In this document: in pieces, positions 1 through 7,857 of the stretch
How positions within the stretch are numbered: the first letter of the stretch is position 1
How the letters are laid out: the number at the start of each line of letters is the position of its first letter
NCBI GenBank assembly: GCA_037623315.1
Contig: JBBJJH010000013.1
Coordinates: 36,761 to 100,760 of the forward strand
Direction of reading: 5' to 3'
Length of the DNA: 64,000 nucleotides
Source of the DNA: Halanaerobiaceae bacterium ANBcell28
GTDB lineage: Bacteria; Bacillota; Halanaerobiia; Halanaerobiales; DTU029
Made by a program: the position numbers and the translations under genes
Notes under the pieces: generated by a model
What the model saw: the letters and a program-made list of their open reading frames with translations, nothing else
Told to the model about the DNA's origin: nothing
Database searches by the model: none

Positions 1-1590
1 ACCTACCATAAATTGAGCTGCTATTTGAGTTTCACCTTCCCACATTTGTTGGAAGAATTGCCCCTCATCAACAGTTCTCATATTTATTCTTAGACCAATT
101 GCTTCCCAATACTCAACAGTTAATTCACAAGTGTCAACATTTACAGATCTACTACCGTTTGATAGTAAGTTAATAATTAGTTCACTACCATCAGGTCTAT
201 TTCTCCAGCCATCTCCAGTAGTATCTACTATTCCAGCCTCATCAAGAAGGGCTTTTGCTGCTTCAGGATCGAATTCAGCATAAGAATTTTCCCATTCTTC
301 TTTAAATACAGGAACTGTAGCTGGATTAAAAGCTAACTGACGTGGTTCACCTTGTCCCATAAATACCAATTCATTTATTTCTTCTCTATCAATAGCTAAG
401 GATAGAGCACGACGAACTCTAACATCAGAAAGAATTTCCGCAATTCCTTCATCATGTTGATAATTTTGCTGTATTACAAAAGTTACAGTACTTGCCCAGA
501 TATCGTCACCAATCCATAAATCATAATTACCAGATTCTTGACCGGCAAATAAAGTAGGATAATCAGCAAGACCAAGGAAAGAACTGATATAATCAACATC
601 TCCAGCTAAAACAGACAATCTACGAGTTTCATTATCAGGATGGAACATAGTTCTTAGTCCATCAATATAAGGTAATTGATTACCTTCTGTATCAACTTTA
701 TAATAATAAGGATTACGCTCATAGATTCTACCAGTTGTAGTCTCTTGAGTTACAATCCAGGCAGATAATCTAGGACGTCCAACTACTTTAGGATGAGTAA
801 ATCCACCTTGAATATGAGCATTAATAAGCTGAACCCAGGTATCATAACCCTCTTCTTCCGCTAATTTATCTGCTTCAGGATTAAAGTCAATGTGGAACTG
901 CTCTAAATAATGAGAAGGTAAGAACAAATCTACACCGCGATACCAATAAGAATTAAGATAGTTCATAATGCCATAATGTGGGATAGCAAAATCAAGTTGA
1001 ACAGTATAATCATCAACTGCTGTAACTTCCATTGGTTCTCCACCAGGACGATACTCAAATGCAATAACACCAACTAGCTCACTATTATTAATTACGTTTT
1101 CCCACCACCAAACAAAATTATGAGAAGTTAATAATTCACCATCTGACCATCTAACTCCCTCACGAATATGCATTGTTAGAGTTTTCCCATCATTAGTAAA
1201 TTCCCAATCTTCAATATAGTTAGGAATAGTAATAATGTTATCTAAATCTCTATTATACATCATTGGAGTTTCAGTCAAAACGTGACCTACAATACCCAAG
1301 TTAGTCTCATCAAACGAAGATAGTCTTAAAAATCCACCATATTCTCCAACTTCATTTTCAGGAACAACAACTACAGGTCTCAAAGGTAGTCTTTCTTCAA
1401 CAGGTGGTAATTCTCCACTTTCTACCCTTTCGTCTAACATTGGGGACTGATTGAACTCTGTAATTCCAGAATCCTCAAAATGAATCAATCCAGAAGAACC
1501 ACTATCAATCGCCTCTCTACCCAATCCAGCAAAAGCTGTCATAGACACTACAAGCATTAAACATAAAACTAAAACAATACTTTTTTTCAT
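1..1590 (-). CDS. ABC transporter solute-binding protein, family 5 (partial, C-terminus off window)
   Basis: The first 530 codons of a secreted substrate-binding protein of the oligopeptide/nickel/sugar-oligomer family (SBP_bac_5); the 3' end lies beyond the left edge. Residues 1 to about 21 form a signal peptide ending AFA-G with no lipobox cysteine, so the protein is probably periplasmic rather than a lipoprotein. Family features read directly include the WEFTNDGKTLTMHIREGV segment, the RWSDGE motif after it, and VRRALSLAIDREEI further on. The start is the ATG at 1590, preceded by an AGGGAGGAAG ribosome site. The divergent ArsR-type regulator is a natural candidate controller. In Halanaerobiales and Thermotogae this family often carries plant-polysaccharide oligomers, but the substrate cannot be read here. 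Confidence 0.9.
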   Translation of the reverse strand, partial: MKKSIVLVLCLMLVVSMTAFAGLGREAIDSGSSGLIHFEDSGITEFNQSPMLDERVESGELPPVEERLPLRPVVVVPENEVGEYGGFLRLSSFDETNLGIVGHVLTETPMMYNRDLDNIITIPNYIEDWEFTNDGKTLTMHIREGVRWSDGELLTSHNFVWWWENVINNSELVGVIAFEYRPGGEPMEVTAVDDYTVQLDFAIPHYGIMNYLNSYWYRGVDLFLPSHYLEQFHIDFNPEADKLAEEEGYDTWVQLINAHIQGGFTHPKVVGRPRLSAWIVTQETTTGRIYERNPYYYKVDTEGNQLPYIDGLRTMFHPDNETRRLSVLAGDVDYISSFLGLADYPTLFAGQESGNYDLWIGDDIWASTVTFVIQQNYQHDEGIAEILSDVRVRRALSLAIDREEINELVFMGQGEPRQLAFNPATVPVFKEEWENSYAEFDPEAAKALLDEAGIVDTTGDGWRNRPDGSELIINLLSNGSRSVNVDTCELTVEYWEAIGLRINMRTVDEGQFFQQMWEGETQIAAQFMVG

Positions 1591-1884
1591 TAATACTTCC
1601 TCCCTTTGTTTGCATAATTTTAAGATTCTTAATATAAAGAATAATGACTATTGTCTGTTACCACCTCCTAAAATTAAATGCTTTTTAAAGTATGTTCTAT
1701 AAATAAAGGCTTTAGGCCCTTATCAACTGATTTTGCTGCGTATCTCTATATTTTAGTATTCAGTATAATAATAAGCTTCTAAATTGCAAATCATTAGAGG
1801 TAATTAATCTATTTTTGTAGAATTTTGTAGAAAATCCTTCATTTTTATTTTACTATTCATTATATTATTTTAAGTTTTAATGAA

Positions 1885-1914
1885 AGTATAACATATGAAT
1901 ATTTATCTTGTCAA
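1885..1914 (-). promoter_or_regulatory. sigma-A promoter for the solute-binding protein gene
   Basis: On the minus strand TTGACA (1914-1909) is followed after 18 bases by TATACT (1890-1885). Transcription would start near 1878 and give a leader of almost 290 nt before the ATG at 1590. Confidence 0.55.
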
Positions 1915-2403
1915 ATTAAATTACTAATAAGTATAACGAAGAAATTAAAATTTATATTGGATATAATCATTGTCATTACAAAGATTAAAGCAATTATTTT
2001 TTTTGCATGTATATAAATAATTTAGATCTTAGTTCAAAAAAATTTTGTGATTTCAGTATTACTTTATAAAACATTATATAAGAACTACTTATTTTACTAT
2101 ATTTAAACTAATATTTTAATTGAAACTATAGTAAACTTCTTGAAAAAGATAAAAAAAGTTGAATTTGACTATTTTAGCATAAATTATGTACATAATCATT
2201 CTTATATATATTTATTAAATGATATATTGTTTTAAGTCTCACTTAAACAATCGAATTCCAAAATTAATATACTTAAAAAAGAATCAGCGCTCTCTAAGAC
2301 TTTTTACCTATAAAACAGCTATCAAGCATAGAATATGATTTAAAAGATAATTAAAAATATTTAATTAATCTTGATTATTTTAGTAAATAATAAAATAAAA
2401 CCC

Positions 2404-2432
2404 TTGCAAATCTATTCTAATTATTTTATAAT
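2404..2432 (+). promoter_or_regulatory. sigma-A promoter for the ArsR-type regulator
   Basis: TTGCAA at 2404 and TATAAT at 2427 are separated by exactly 17 bases. A 10-base direct repeat (ATGAATATAA twice, 2440-2459) sits between the expected start point and the ribosome site and could be an autoregulatory operator. Confidence 0.65.
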
Positions 2433-2477
2433 TAAGTAAATGAATATAAATGAATATAAATAATGGAGGATAATTCA

Positions 2478-3383
2478 ATGATACATATAGAAGACATTGA
2501 TAGTGGCCTGGAAACTTTTAAAGCACTAAGTTCAGAATCTAGAATAAAGATTCTAAGTCTCCTATCTAAATATGATAAATTAAATATGAATGAATTAGCC
2601 GAAAAACTTAAATTAAGTAATGGAGCTATTACAAGTCATGTTAAAAAACTAGAAAACTGCGGCCTTATAAAAGTGTCAACAGAATCAGGAATTAGAGGGA
2701 GCCAAAAATTATGTTATTTACATGAAGACAAACTAATTTTTGACTTAAAGAAAAAAAGCGATGAAAAATTGTATGAAATAGATATAGCAATAGGTCATTT
2801 TTCTGATTATAAGATATTTCCTACCTGTGGAATTGCTAGTAAAGACCATATAATTGGAGAAGTAGATGATCCTAGCTACTTTGCTGATCCTAAAAGGATA
2901 GACAGTCAAATAATCTGGTTTACTGAAGGATTTATAGAATATAGAATACCAAATTATTTAAAAGCAGATCAAACATTAAGAGAAATACAAATTTCTATGG
3001 AAATTGGTTCAGAAGCACCAGGCTTTTGTGATGAATGGCCTTCAGATATATACTTTCATTTAAATAATCAAGAACTTGGCTACTGGACCAGTCCTGGTGA
3101 TTTTGGAGAAACACCAGGCATCTTTACACCAACATGGTGGGATCCCAATTGGAATCAATATGGCTTACTTAAGCTACTAACTATTAATCATTATGGAGTA
3201 TATATCGATGGACTTAAAATATCAAATATAACTCTTGATGACCTTAATCTAACTTACAAAAGTGATCTTATATTCAGACTATCAGTTCCTAAAGATGGAA
3301 AAAACGTTGGAGGACTAACCATATATGGAAAAAACTTTGGCAATTACAACCAAGACATATATGTTCGATTATTATATAACTAA
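2478..3383 (+). CDS. ArsR-type winged-helix transcriptional regulator with large C-terminal domain
   Basis: DNA-binding regulator of about 301 residues. An N-terminal winged helix-turn-helix lies at roughly residues 10-85 (LSSESRIKILSLL, then NELAEKLKLSNGAITSHVKKLE). The C-terminal part of about 200 residues, rich in Trp, Tyr and beta-strand sequence, is presumably the effector-sensing domain; I cannot name its family. No ArsR metal-binding ELCVC motif is present, so metal sensing is not supported. I place the start at the ATG at 2478, because the GGAGG at 2465-2469 is a proper SD for it; an ATG at 2463 would put the SD inside the gene. It is divergent from the solute-binding protein gene and probably controls it. 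Confidence 0.8.
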   Translation: MIHIEDIDSGLETFKALSSESRIKILSLLSKYDKLNMNELAEKLKLSNGAITSHVKKLENCGLIKVSTESGIRGSQKLCYLHEDKLIFDLKKKSDEKLYEIDIAIGHFSDYKIFPTCGIASKDHIIGEVDDPSYFADPKRIDSQIIWFTEGFIEYRIPNYLKADQTLREIQISMEIGSEAPGFCDEWPSDIYFHLNNQELGYWTSPGDFGETPGIFTPTWWDPNWNQYGLLKLLTINHYGVYIDGLKISNITLDDLNLTYKSDLIFRLSVPKDGKNVGGLTIYGKNFGNYNQDIYVRLLYN

Positions 3384-3396
3384 AATTTGACCGTTA

Positions 3397-3430
3397 AAAA
3401 GGGACTTCTCAATTTGAGATAGTCCCTTTT
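3397..3430. terminator. bidirectional intrinsic terminator
   Basis: AAAAGGGACT (3397) pairs with AGTCCCTTTT (3421), with an inner TCTC/GAGA extension and runs of A on the left and T on the right. It separates the convergent ArsR-type and znuA genes. Confidence 0.85.
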
Positions 3431-3475
3431 AAATATTTGTATATATTATTTTCTTTTTTATTTTGCCTTTATATT

Positions 3476-4744
3476 TTACTCTGTTAAATCCTTCACTAAA
3501 TTTGCAAGATTTTTTCTCATTATAGAAAAGTAATCTTCACCTTTTTCTTCCTCTGCTGCTGTCAACCCTTCTAAGGGATTCAATGTCAGCACCTCTAAAT
3601 CTGCTTCTTCTGCTATCACTTCTACTGTGCGCGGACTAGCCAGAGTCTCCATAAAAATATAATTAATATTATGTTCTTTAGCTTCTCTTATCAATTTAGC
3701 TATATTTCCAGGAGAAGGCTCAGCATGGGATGATAAACCTGTTACAGATAATTGTTTAATTCCATATCTTTCTCCAAGATAGCCAAATGCAGCATGAGAT
3801 ACCATTATGTAGTGGCTATGCATATCTGAAAGAGCCTTTTGAAATTCTCTATCAAGCTCATACAATTCTTCAACATAATTATTATAATTCCTATTATAAT
3901 TTTCTAGATTATCAGGATCAATACTAATTAACTTTTCTTTAATTACACCTGCCATTTCTATCATATTCATAGGATCTAGCCACACATGCGGGTCATATTC
4001 CCCATGCAAATGACCGCATCCATCATGATGATGTCCATGTTCGTGATTACAGTCTTCATGGTGATATCCGTGATCATGATTACAGTCTTCATGATGATGT
4101 CCATGGTCATGATTACAGTCTTCATGATGATGTCCATGTTCGTGATTACAGTCTTCATGATGATGTCCATGGTCATGATTACAATCTTCATGGTGATGTC
4201 CGTGGTCATGATTACAGTCTTCATGATGATGTCCGTGGTCGTGATTACAGTCTTCATGATGATGTCCGTGGTCATGATTACAATCTTCATGGTGATGTCC
4301 GTGGTCATGATTACAGTCTTCATGATGATGTCCGTGGTCGTGATTACAGTCTTCATGATGATGTACATGGTCATGACCTTCATATTTAAGAAGATCAAGA
4401 CCGTCACTAAGTTTTATTGTTTCTACATTTAATCTTTCTAAACTATCAACAGCTTTTTCTGCCCACGTTTCTAAGCCTAAGCCAATATAAAAAAATATAT
4501 CTGCCCTTTCCAATGCAGCAAGTTGACGGGGAGATGGTTCAAATCCATGCATTTCTGTTCCACTTGGAACAAGTAAACTTACATTAGCGTTATGCCCAGC
4601 AATTGCATTAGCAATATCATAAATTGGATAGACACTAACATAAATTTCTGGAGTTCGTGCTAAAACATTAAAACCTGCAATTATACTGATAATTATAATT
4701 AGCAAGAACAACACTGAAATTTGCAAAGCTTTTTTCTTAAACAT
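3476..4744 (-). CDS. znuA: zinc ABC transporter substrate-binding protein with giant His-rich repeat
   Basis: Cluster A-I metal-binding protein (ZnuA/AdcA/TroA family) that delivers zinc to an inner-membrane ABC importer. It has a signal or anchor segment at residues 7-29, the conserved TEMHGFEPSPRQ metal-ligand histidine near 66, YDPHVWLDP near 250, a third histidine in MVSHAAFGYL, and the late VEVIAEE/TLNPLEG acidic-ligand region. Between ligands 1 and 2, where ordinary ZnuA proteins carry a short His-rich loop, it has eleven tandem 11-residue units (residues 128-248). No permease or ATPase gene is adjacent, so the partners lie elsewhere. Two Fur/Zur-type palindromes flank its promoter, in line with zinc repression. 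The 422 residues exceed the usual length of roughly 300 mainly because of the repeat. Confidence 0.92.
   Translation of the reverse strand: MFKKKALQISVLFLLIIIISIIAGFNVLARTPEIYVSVYPIYDIANAIAGHNANVSLLVPSGTEMHGFEPSPRQLAALERADIFFYIGLGLETWAEKAVDSLERLNVETIKLSDGLDLLKYEGHDHVHHHEDCNHDHGHHHEDCNHDHGHHHEDCNHDHGHHHEDCNHDHGHHHEDCNHDHGHHHEDCNHDHGHHHEDCNHEHGHHHEDCNHDHGHHHEDCNHDHGYHHEDCNHEHGHHHDGCGHLHGEYDPHVWLDPMNMIEMAGVIKEKLISIDPDNLENYNRNYNNYVEELYELDREFQKALSDMHSHYIMVSHAAFGYLGERYGIKQLSVTGLSSHAEPSPGNIAKLIREAKEHNINYIFMETLASPRTVEVIAEEADLEVLTLNPLEGLTAAEEEKGEDYFSIMRKNLANLVKDLTE
4001..4363 (-). repeat. 33-bp tandem repeat encoding HHHEDCNHDHG units
   Basis: Eleven units of exactly 33 bp inside znuA. Ten encode HHHEDCNH(D/E)HG, with Tyr for the first His in one, and the last is a diverged HHHDGCGHLHG. 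Two adjacent 99-bp (three-unit) blocks, starting at 4182 and 4281, are nearly identical at the DNA level, which points to recent expansion by multi-unit duplication. Because the period is a multiple of three, long open frames appear on other frames here; these are shadows. Confidence 0.97.
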
Positions 4745-4784
4745 ATTTAAATTACCTCCTAAAAATTTAATTTACTTAAGTATA

Positions 4785-4799
4785 TGCAAACCATTTGCA
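4785..4799. promoter_or_regulatory. Fur/Zur-type 7-1-7 inverted repeat, proximal box
   Basis: TGCAAACCATTTGCA, a 7-1-7 inverted repeat with one mismatch, just downstream of the expected znuA transcription start. The 7-1-7 geometry is that of Fur-family (Fur, Zur, PerR) operators. Its place before a zinc-binding-protein gene suggests Zur. Confidence 0.6.
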
Positions 4800-4810
4800 T
4801 TTATACTTGT

Positions 4811-4839
4811 ATTTTATTGGAATATAATTTATATGTCAA
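4811..4839 (-). promoter_or_regulatory. znuA sigma-A promoter
   Basis: Minus strand TTGACA (4839-4834), 17-base spacer, TAAAAT (4816-4811). It lies exactly between the two palindromic boxes, so occupancy of either box should block RNA polymerase. Confidence 0.75.
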
Positions 4840-4845
4840 GCTTAA

Positions 4846-4860
4846 TGCAAATGATTTGCA
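4846..4860. promoter_or_regulatory. Fur/Zur-type 7-1-7 inverted repeat, distal box
   Basis: TGCAAATGATTTGCA, a perfect 7-1-7 palindrome immediately upstream of the -35 hexamer and 4 bases beyond the kdsC stop codon. It matches the proximal box at 13 of 15 positions. Confidence 0.65.
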
Positions 4861-4863
4861 ATG

Positions 4864-5379
4864 CTAATCCACTCTACTTATATTTTTACTTTCAATTATG
4901 TAATCAATTATTTCTCGAACTGCTCCTTCTCCTCCTTTTTTACTACTAATAAAGTCACATTCTTCTTTTACTTCAGGTATGGCATCATTTAGCGTCAAAC
5001 TTAGACCAACTTTTTTTAATAATTCAAAATCGTTTATATCATCACCCACATAAGCAATCTCTTTATCTTCTATATTGTATTTTTTCTTTAAATAATTATA
5101 CACTTCGATCTTACTATCAATTCCCTGATGTACTTCCTTAATTCCCAGTTCTCTAGCTCGCAAATCTACTATTTTTGACTTCCTGCCAGTAATAAGAGCT
5201 GTCGAAATATTATATTCTTCCAATAGTTTTATACCCAGACCATCCTTTACATTAAATGTTTTTAACTCTTCCCCCTGATTACCTAGATATATCTTGCCAT
5301 CTGTCAATGTACCATCAACATCCATAATCAACATTTTAATATTTTTTGCTTTTTTAATAAAATCAAGTGATGTTTTCAT
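4864..5379 (-). CDS. kdsC: 3-deoxy-D-manno-octulosonate 8-phosphate phosphatase
   Basis: HAD-superfamily (subclass C0, YrbI) phosphatase that removes phosphate from Kdo-8-P to give Kdo for LPS. Catalytic motif I is MDVDGTLTDG (residues 19-28), motif II is the threonine in ALITGRKS, and motif III/IV is YVGDDINDFELL. At 171 residues it is a typical stand-alone KdsC. It is separated from the rest of the LPS genes by a terminator and appears to have its own extended -10 promoter, with a perfect 18-bp palindrome just downstream of that promoter. KdsA, KdsB and KdsD are encoded in the same cluster, so the whole Kdo pathway is present. Confidence 0.93.
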   Translation of the reverse strand: MKTSLDFIKKAKNIKMLIMDVDGTLTDGKIYLGNQGEELKTFNVKDGLGIKLLEEYNISTALITGRKSKIVDLRARELGIKEVHQGIDSKIEVYNYLKKKYNIEDKEIAYVGDDINDFELLKKVGLSLTLNDAIPEVKEECDFISSKKGGEGAVREIIDYIIESKNISRVD

Positions 5380-5404
5380 ATATAAACCTACCTTTTTTAT
5401 ATTA

Positions 5405-5440
5405 TTTTCTTAGCTAAGAAAACTAAAAACAATTATATCA
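5405..5440 (-). promoter_or_regulatory. kdsC promoter (extended -10) with overlapping 18-bp palindrome
   Basis: Minus strand TGATATAAT (5440-5432) is an extended -10 element with only a weak -35. Within 10 bases downstream lies TTTTCTTAGCTAAGAAAA (5405-5422), a perfect palindrome placed like an operator at +1 to +25. No regulator can be assigned. Confidence 0.5.
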
Positions 5441-5465
5441 TAAGCAAATTTCCTTAAAAACAAGT

Positions 5466-5508
5466 AAAAAACTAATATCAATTAGCTAGCTAATATGATA
5501 TTAGTTTT
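5466..5508. terminator. intrinsic terminator ending the main LPS operon
   Basis: A 13-bp perfect stem, AAAACTAATATCA (5468) with TGATATTAGTTTT (5496), around an inner ATTAGC/GCTAAT hairpin, followed on the minus strand by a T tract. It lies just after the DegT-family gene. Confidence 0.8.
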
Positions 5509-5545
5509 ACTTTAATAAATATTTATATTCACTATTTTTATTATC

Positions 5546-6637
5546 TTAAGCTTCCTTGTAATTATTGACTACTTCCACTATTTTAAGTACCTCTTTTTCA
5601 CTTAGTCCAGGATGTATTGGTAAGGAAACAACTTTTTCAATCAGATCTTCTGTTACTGATAATTCAATAGATCCATATCCTCGTTCTTCATACAAAGGTT
5701 GCCTATAAACTGGAAGAGGATAATAAACACCATATCCTATTTCATTTTCTTCTAAATGTTTAAGGAAATTCTCTCTATTAGATACTGTAATAGTATATTG
5801 ATGAAACACATGCTTACAATCTTCAGGGACTATAGGTGTTTGCAATACTTCGGGGTTATTAATATTTCCACTTAAAAACTCAGCGTTTTTTTGTCTTTTA
5901 TTATTAAAACCCTCTAGTTTTTTTAACTGAACCAGACCAATAGCAGCCGCTATATTTGTCATTCTATAGTTATATCCTAGTACCTTATGATAATATCGCC
6001 TTGCTGAACCTTGATTCAGTAAAATTTGTGCCTTCTCAGCAATTTCTTGATTATCTGTAACTAGCATTCCACCCTCACCAGTGGTCATATTTTTGGTTGG
6101 ATAAAAACTAAAAGTTCCTACATCACCGAAGGTTCCTACACTTTTGCCTTTATATGTAGCACCATGAGCTTGAGCACAATCCTCAATCAATACTAGATCA
6201 TACTCCTCTACTAATTCCATAATTGGATCCATATCACAGGCAAGTCCATAAAGATGAACTATTAATAAAGCACTTATATCTGGGTCTTTTTCCAGTTCTT
6301 CTTTAATAGCCTGAGGATCAATATTATACGTTTTTTCATCAATATCACAAAATACAGGTTTAGCTCCACAATACAAGATTGCATTACTACTAGCAATAAA
6401 TGTGAATGGAGTTGTTAGAACCTTATCTCCTTCCCCAATTCCAGCTGCTTCTAAAGCCAAATGAAGTGCAGTTGTACCATTTGAACAAGCAATACCATAC
6501 TCACTACCAATAAACTTAGCAAATTCATTTTCAAATTCTTTAACATAGCTACCACTAGCCAATATACCACTATCCATAACTTCCAAAACTTTTTCCTTTT
6601 CTTCATTACTTACCATTGGTTTAGCAATCGATATCAT
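5546..6637 (-). CDS. DegT/DnrJ/EryC1-family nucleotide-sugar aminotransferase (GnnB/WbpE-like)
   Basis: PLP-dependent sugar aminotransferase of 363 residues. The PLP-lysine region reads FSFYPTKNMTTGEGG (near residues 176-190), the LALEAAGIGEGDKV/TPFTF region is present, and LIEDCAQAHGA holds the cofactor-ring Asp. The gene follows a Gfo/Idh/MocA oxidoreductase by 30 bases in one operon. Such pairs oxidise and then transaminate a UDP-sugar at C3. In an LPS cluster the GnnA/GnnB pair, which makes UDP-GlcNAc3N for amide-linked lipid A, is the leading interpretation; a WbpB/WbpE-type pair for an O-antigen sugar is the alternative. The ATG at 6637 has a GAGGG ribosome site. Family is certain; substrate is inferred. 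Confidence 0.85.
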   Translation of the reverse strand: MISIAKPMVSNEEKEKVLEVMDSGILASGSYVKEFENEFAKFIGSEYGIACSNGTTALHLALEAAGIGEGDKVLTTPFTFIASSNAILYCGAKPVFCDIDEKTYNIDPQAIKEELEKDPDISALLIVHLYGLACDMDPIMELVEEYDLVLIEDCAQAHGATYKGKSVGTFGDVGTFSFYPTKNMTTGEGGMLVTDNQEIAEKAQILLNQGSARRYYHKVLGYNYRMTNIAAAIGLVQLKKLEGFNNKRQKNAEFLSGNINNPEVLQTPIVPEDCKHVFHQYTITVSNRENFLKHLEENEIGYGVYYPLPVYRQPLYEERGYGSIELSVTEDLIEKVVSLPIHPGLSEKEVLKIVEVVNNYKEA

Positions 6638-6667
6638 AATTATCCCTCATTTCCAGACTTTATTTTA

Positions 6668-7636
6668 TTATAAATACTTTTTATCTAAATTCTCAGTAAT
6701 AATAGCTTGTACATCTTTACTAATTTTTAAAGCCTTAAGTGCGTCTCTTCCATCAATTAATGGTTTCTGTTTATTTTCTATACAATCAATAAAATGACTT
6801 AATTGTGATTCTAAAGCATCTTCCTGGCTATCATATAATTCTTCAATGGCTTGATTCAAATGATATCCTTTACCTTCTGGCAATAAGTGCCCTGTATTAA
6901 TAACTATCTTACGCTGAATATAGTCAAGCTCAATGTAAGACGATAATGTTGTAATGGTCAAAGTCCTAACCCTTTTATATGTTGCTCTACTGGCCTCTAT
7001 ATTAACAATAATATCATTATCCATTGTTAATACTGCTAAAGCATGATCAATATAGTCTGAATATCGTTTAGAACCTACAGCTGAAATATCTCCTAAATCA
7101 TCTTTTATAATCGAGTTTATTATATCTATATCATGAATCATTAAATCTTGAATTACATCTGTATCATTAATTCTTCCGTTATACGGTCCTAATCTCTTCG
7201 CATCAATAGAAATTATTTCTTCACCTTCTAAAATATCAGGCAAAGCCCTTATTGCTGGATTAAATCTTTCTATATGTCCAACCTGTAAAACTAATTCTCT
7301 TTTTTTAGCTTCTTTTATTATTTCCTCTGCATCTTCTACTTCAGAAGTTATAGGTTTTTCAATCAATAGATGCAAGTTATTATCAATTGCCTTTTTTGCA
7401 AGTTCATAATGAGTTGATGTAGGTGTTACAATATTTACTGCATCAACCTCTTTCATTAATTTGTCCATTGATTCAAAAGCTTTCACTCCAAAGCTATTAG
7501 CAATTTTTTTAGCATGAGAATAGTCTACGTCATATATACCTACTAGCTCACAAATATCTTTTAAGGCTGAATAGGCTCTTACATGATTTTTCCCCATACT
7601 CCCAACACCAATAATACCAATCCTTTTTTTTGACAT
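6668..7636 (-). CDS. Gfo/Idh/MocA-family NAD(P)-dependent sugar oxidoreductase (GnnA/WbpB-like)
   Basis: Nucleotide-sugar dehydrogenase of 322 residues. The N-terminal Rossmann motif is GIIGVGSMGKNH (residues 7-18), the family EKP motif is in LLIEKPITSE (near 95), and the catalytic-region sequence DVIQDLMIHDIDI lies near 169. The QVGHIERFNPAI segment is like that of Gfo/Idh proteins encoded beside lipid A genes. It is followed directly by the DegT-family aminotransferase, so its product is probably a 3-keto-UDP-sugar handed to that enzyme. About 220 non-coding bases separate it from the preceding kinase-like gene. Confidence 0.85.
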   Translation of the reverse strand: MSKKRIGIIGVGSMGKNHVRAYSALKDICELVGIYDVDYSHAKKIANSFGVKAFESMDKLMKEVDAVNIVTPTSTHYELAKKAIDNNLHLLIEKPITSEVEDAEEIIKEAKKRELVLQVGHIERFNPAIRALPDILEGEEIISIDAKRLGPYNGRINDTDVIQDLMIHDIDIINSIIKDDLGDISAVGSKRYSDYIDHALAVLTMDNDIIVNIEASRATYKRVRTLTITTLSSYIELDYIQRKIVINTGHLLPEGKGYHLNQAIEELYDSQEDALESQLSHFIDCIENKQKPLIDGRDALKALKISKDVQAIITENLDKKYL

Positions 7637-7857
7637 GATTTCACTCCTAGCAGGAATTTAGTTTTATTTGAGAAATATTTAACAAAGTAAAAAGGTTTTT
7701 CATAATATTTTACGCAAATCAATTAGAAAGTTCATATATATTTTATAAAAATAAATGAAAAAAGTCAATTTTTAAGCTTTGAAAGATTTTATCATAAAGT
7801 AGCAAGCGATAGTACTGGTATATTTATTATTAAATAATTAAACTAAGTTATAGACCT

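Larger units (their letters stand above)
1591..2477. other. long AT-rich divergent intergenic region
   Basis: About 890 bases between the divergent solute-binding-protein and ArsR-type genes. It holds one convincing promoter in each direction, listed separately. No open frame with a ribosome site and no known riboswitch was recognised. The minus-strand leader would be close to 290 nt long, unusually long, so a regulatory RNA is possible but nothing specific was identified. Confidence 0.5.

Noticed and set aside
3976..4432. Long open frames on both strands opposite the znuA repeat, encoding Met/Ile/Thr- or Met/Val/Phe-rich repeats
   Set aside because: They arise because the 33-bp period keeps every frame free of stops. 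They lack ribosome sites and resemble no protein; znuA explains the sequence fully.
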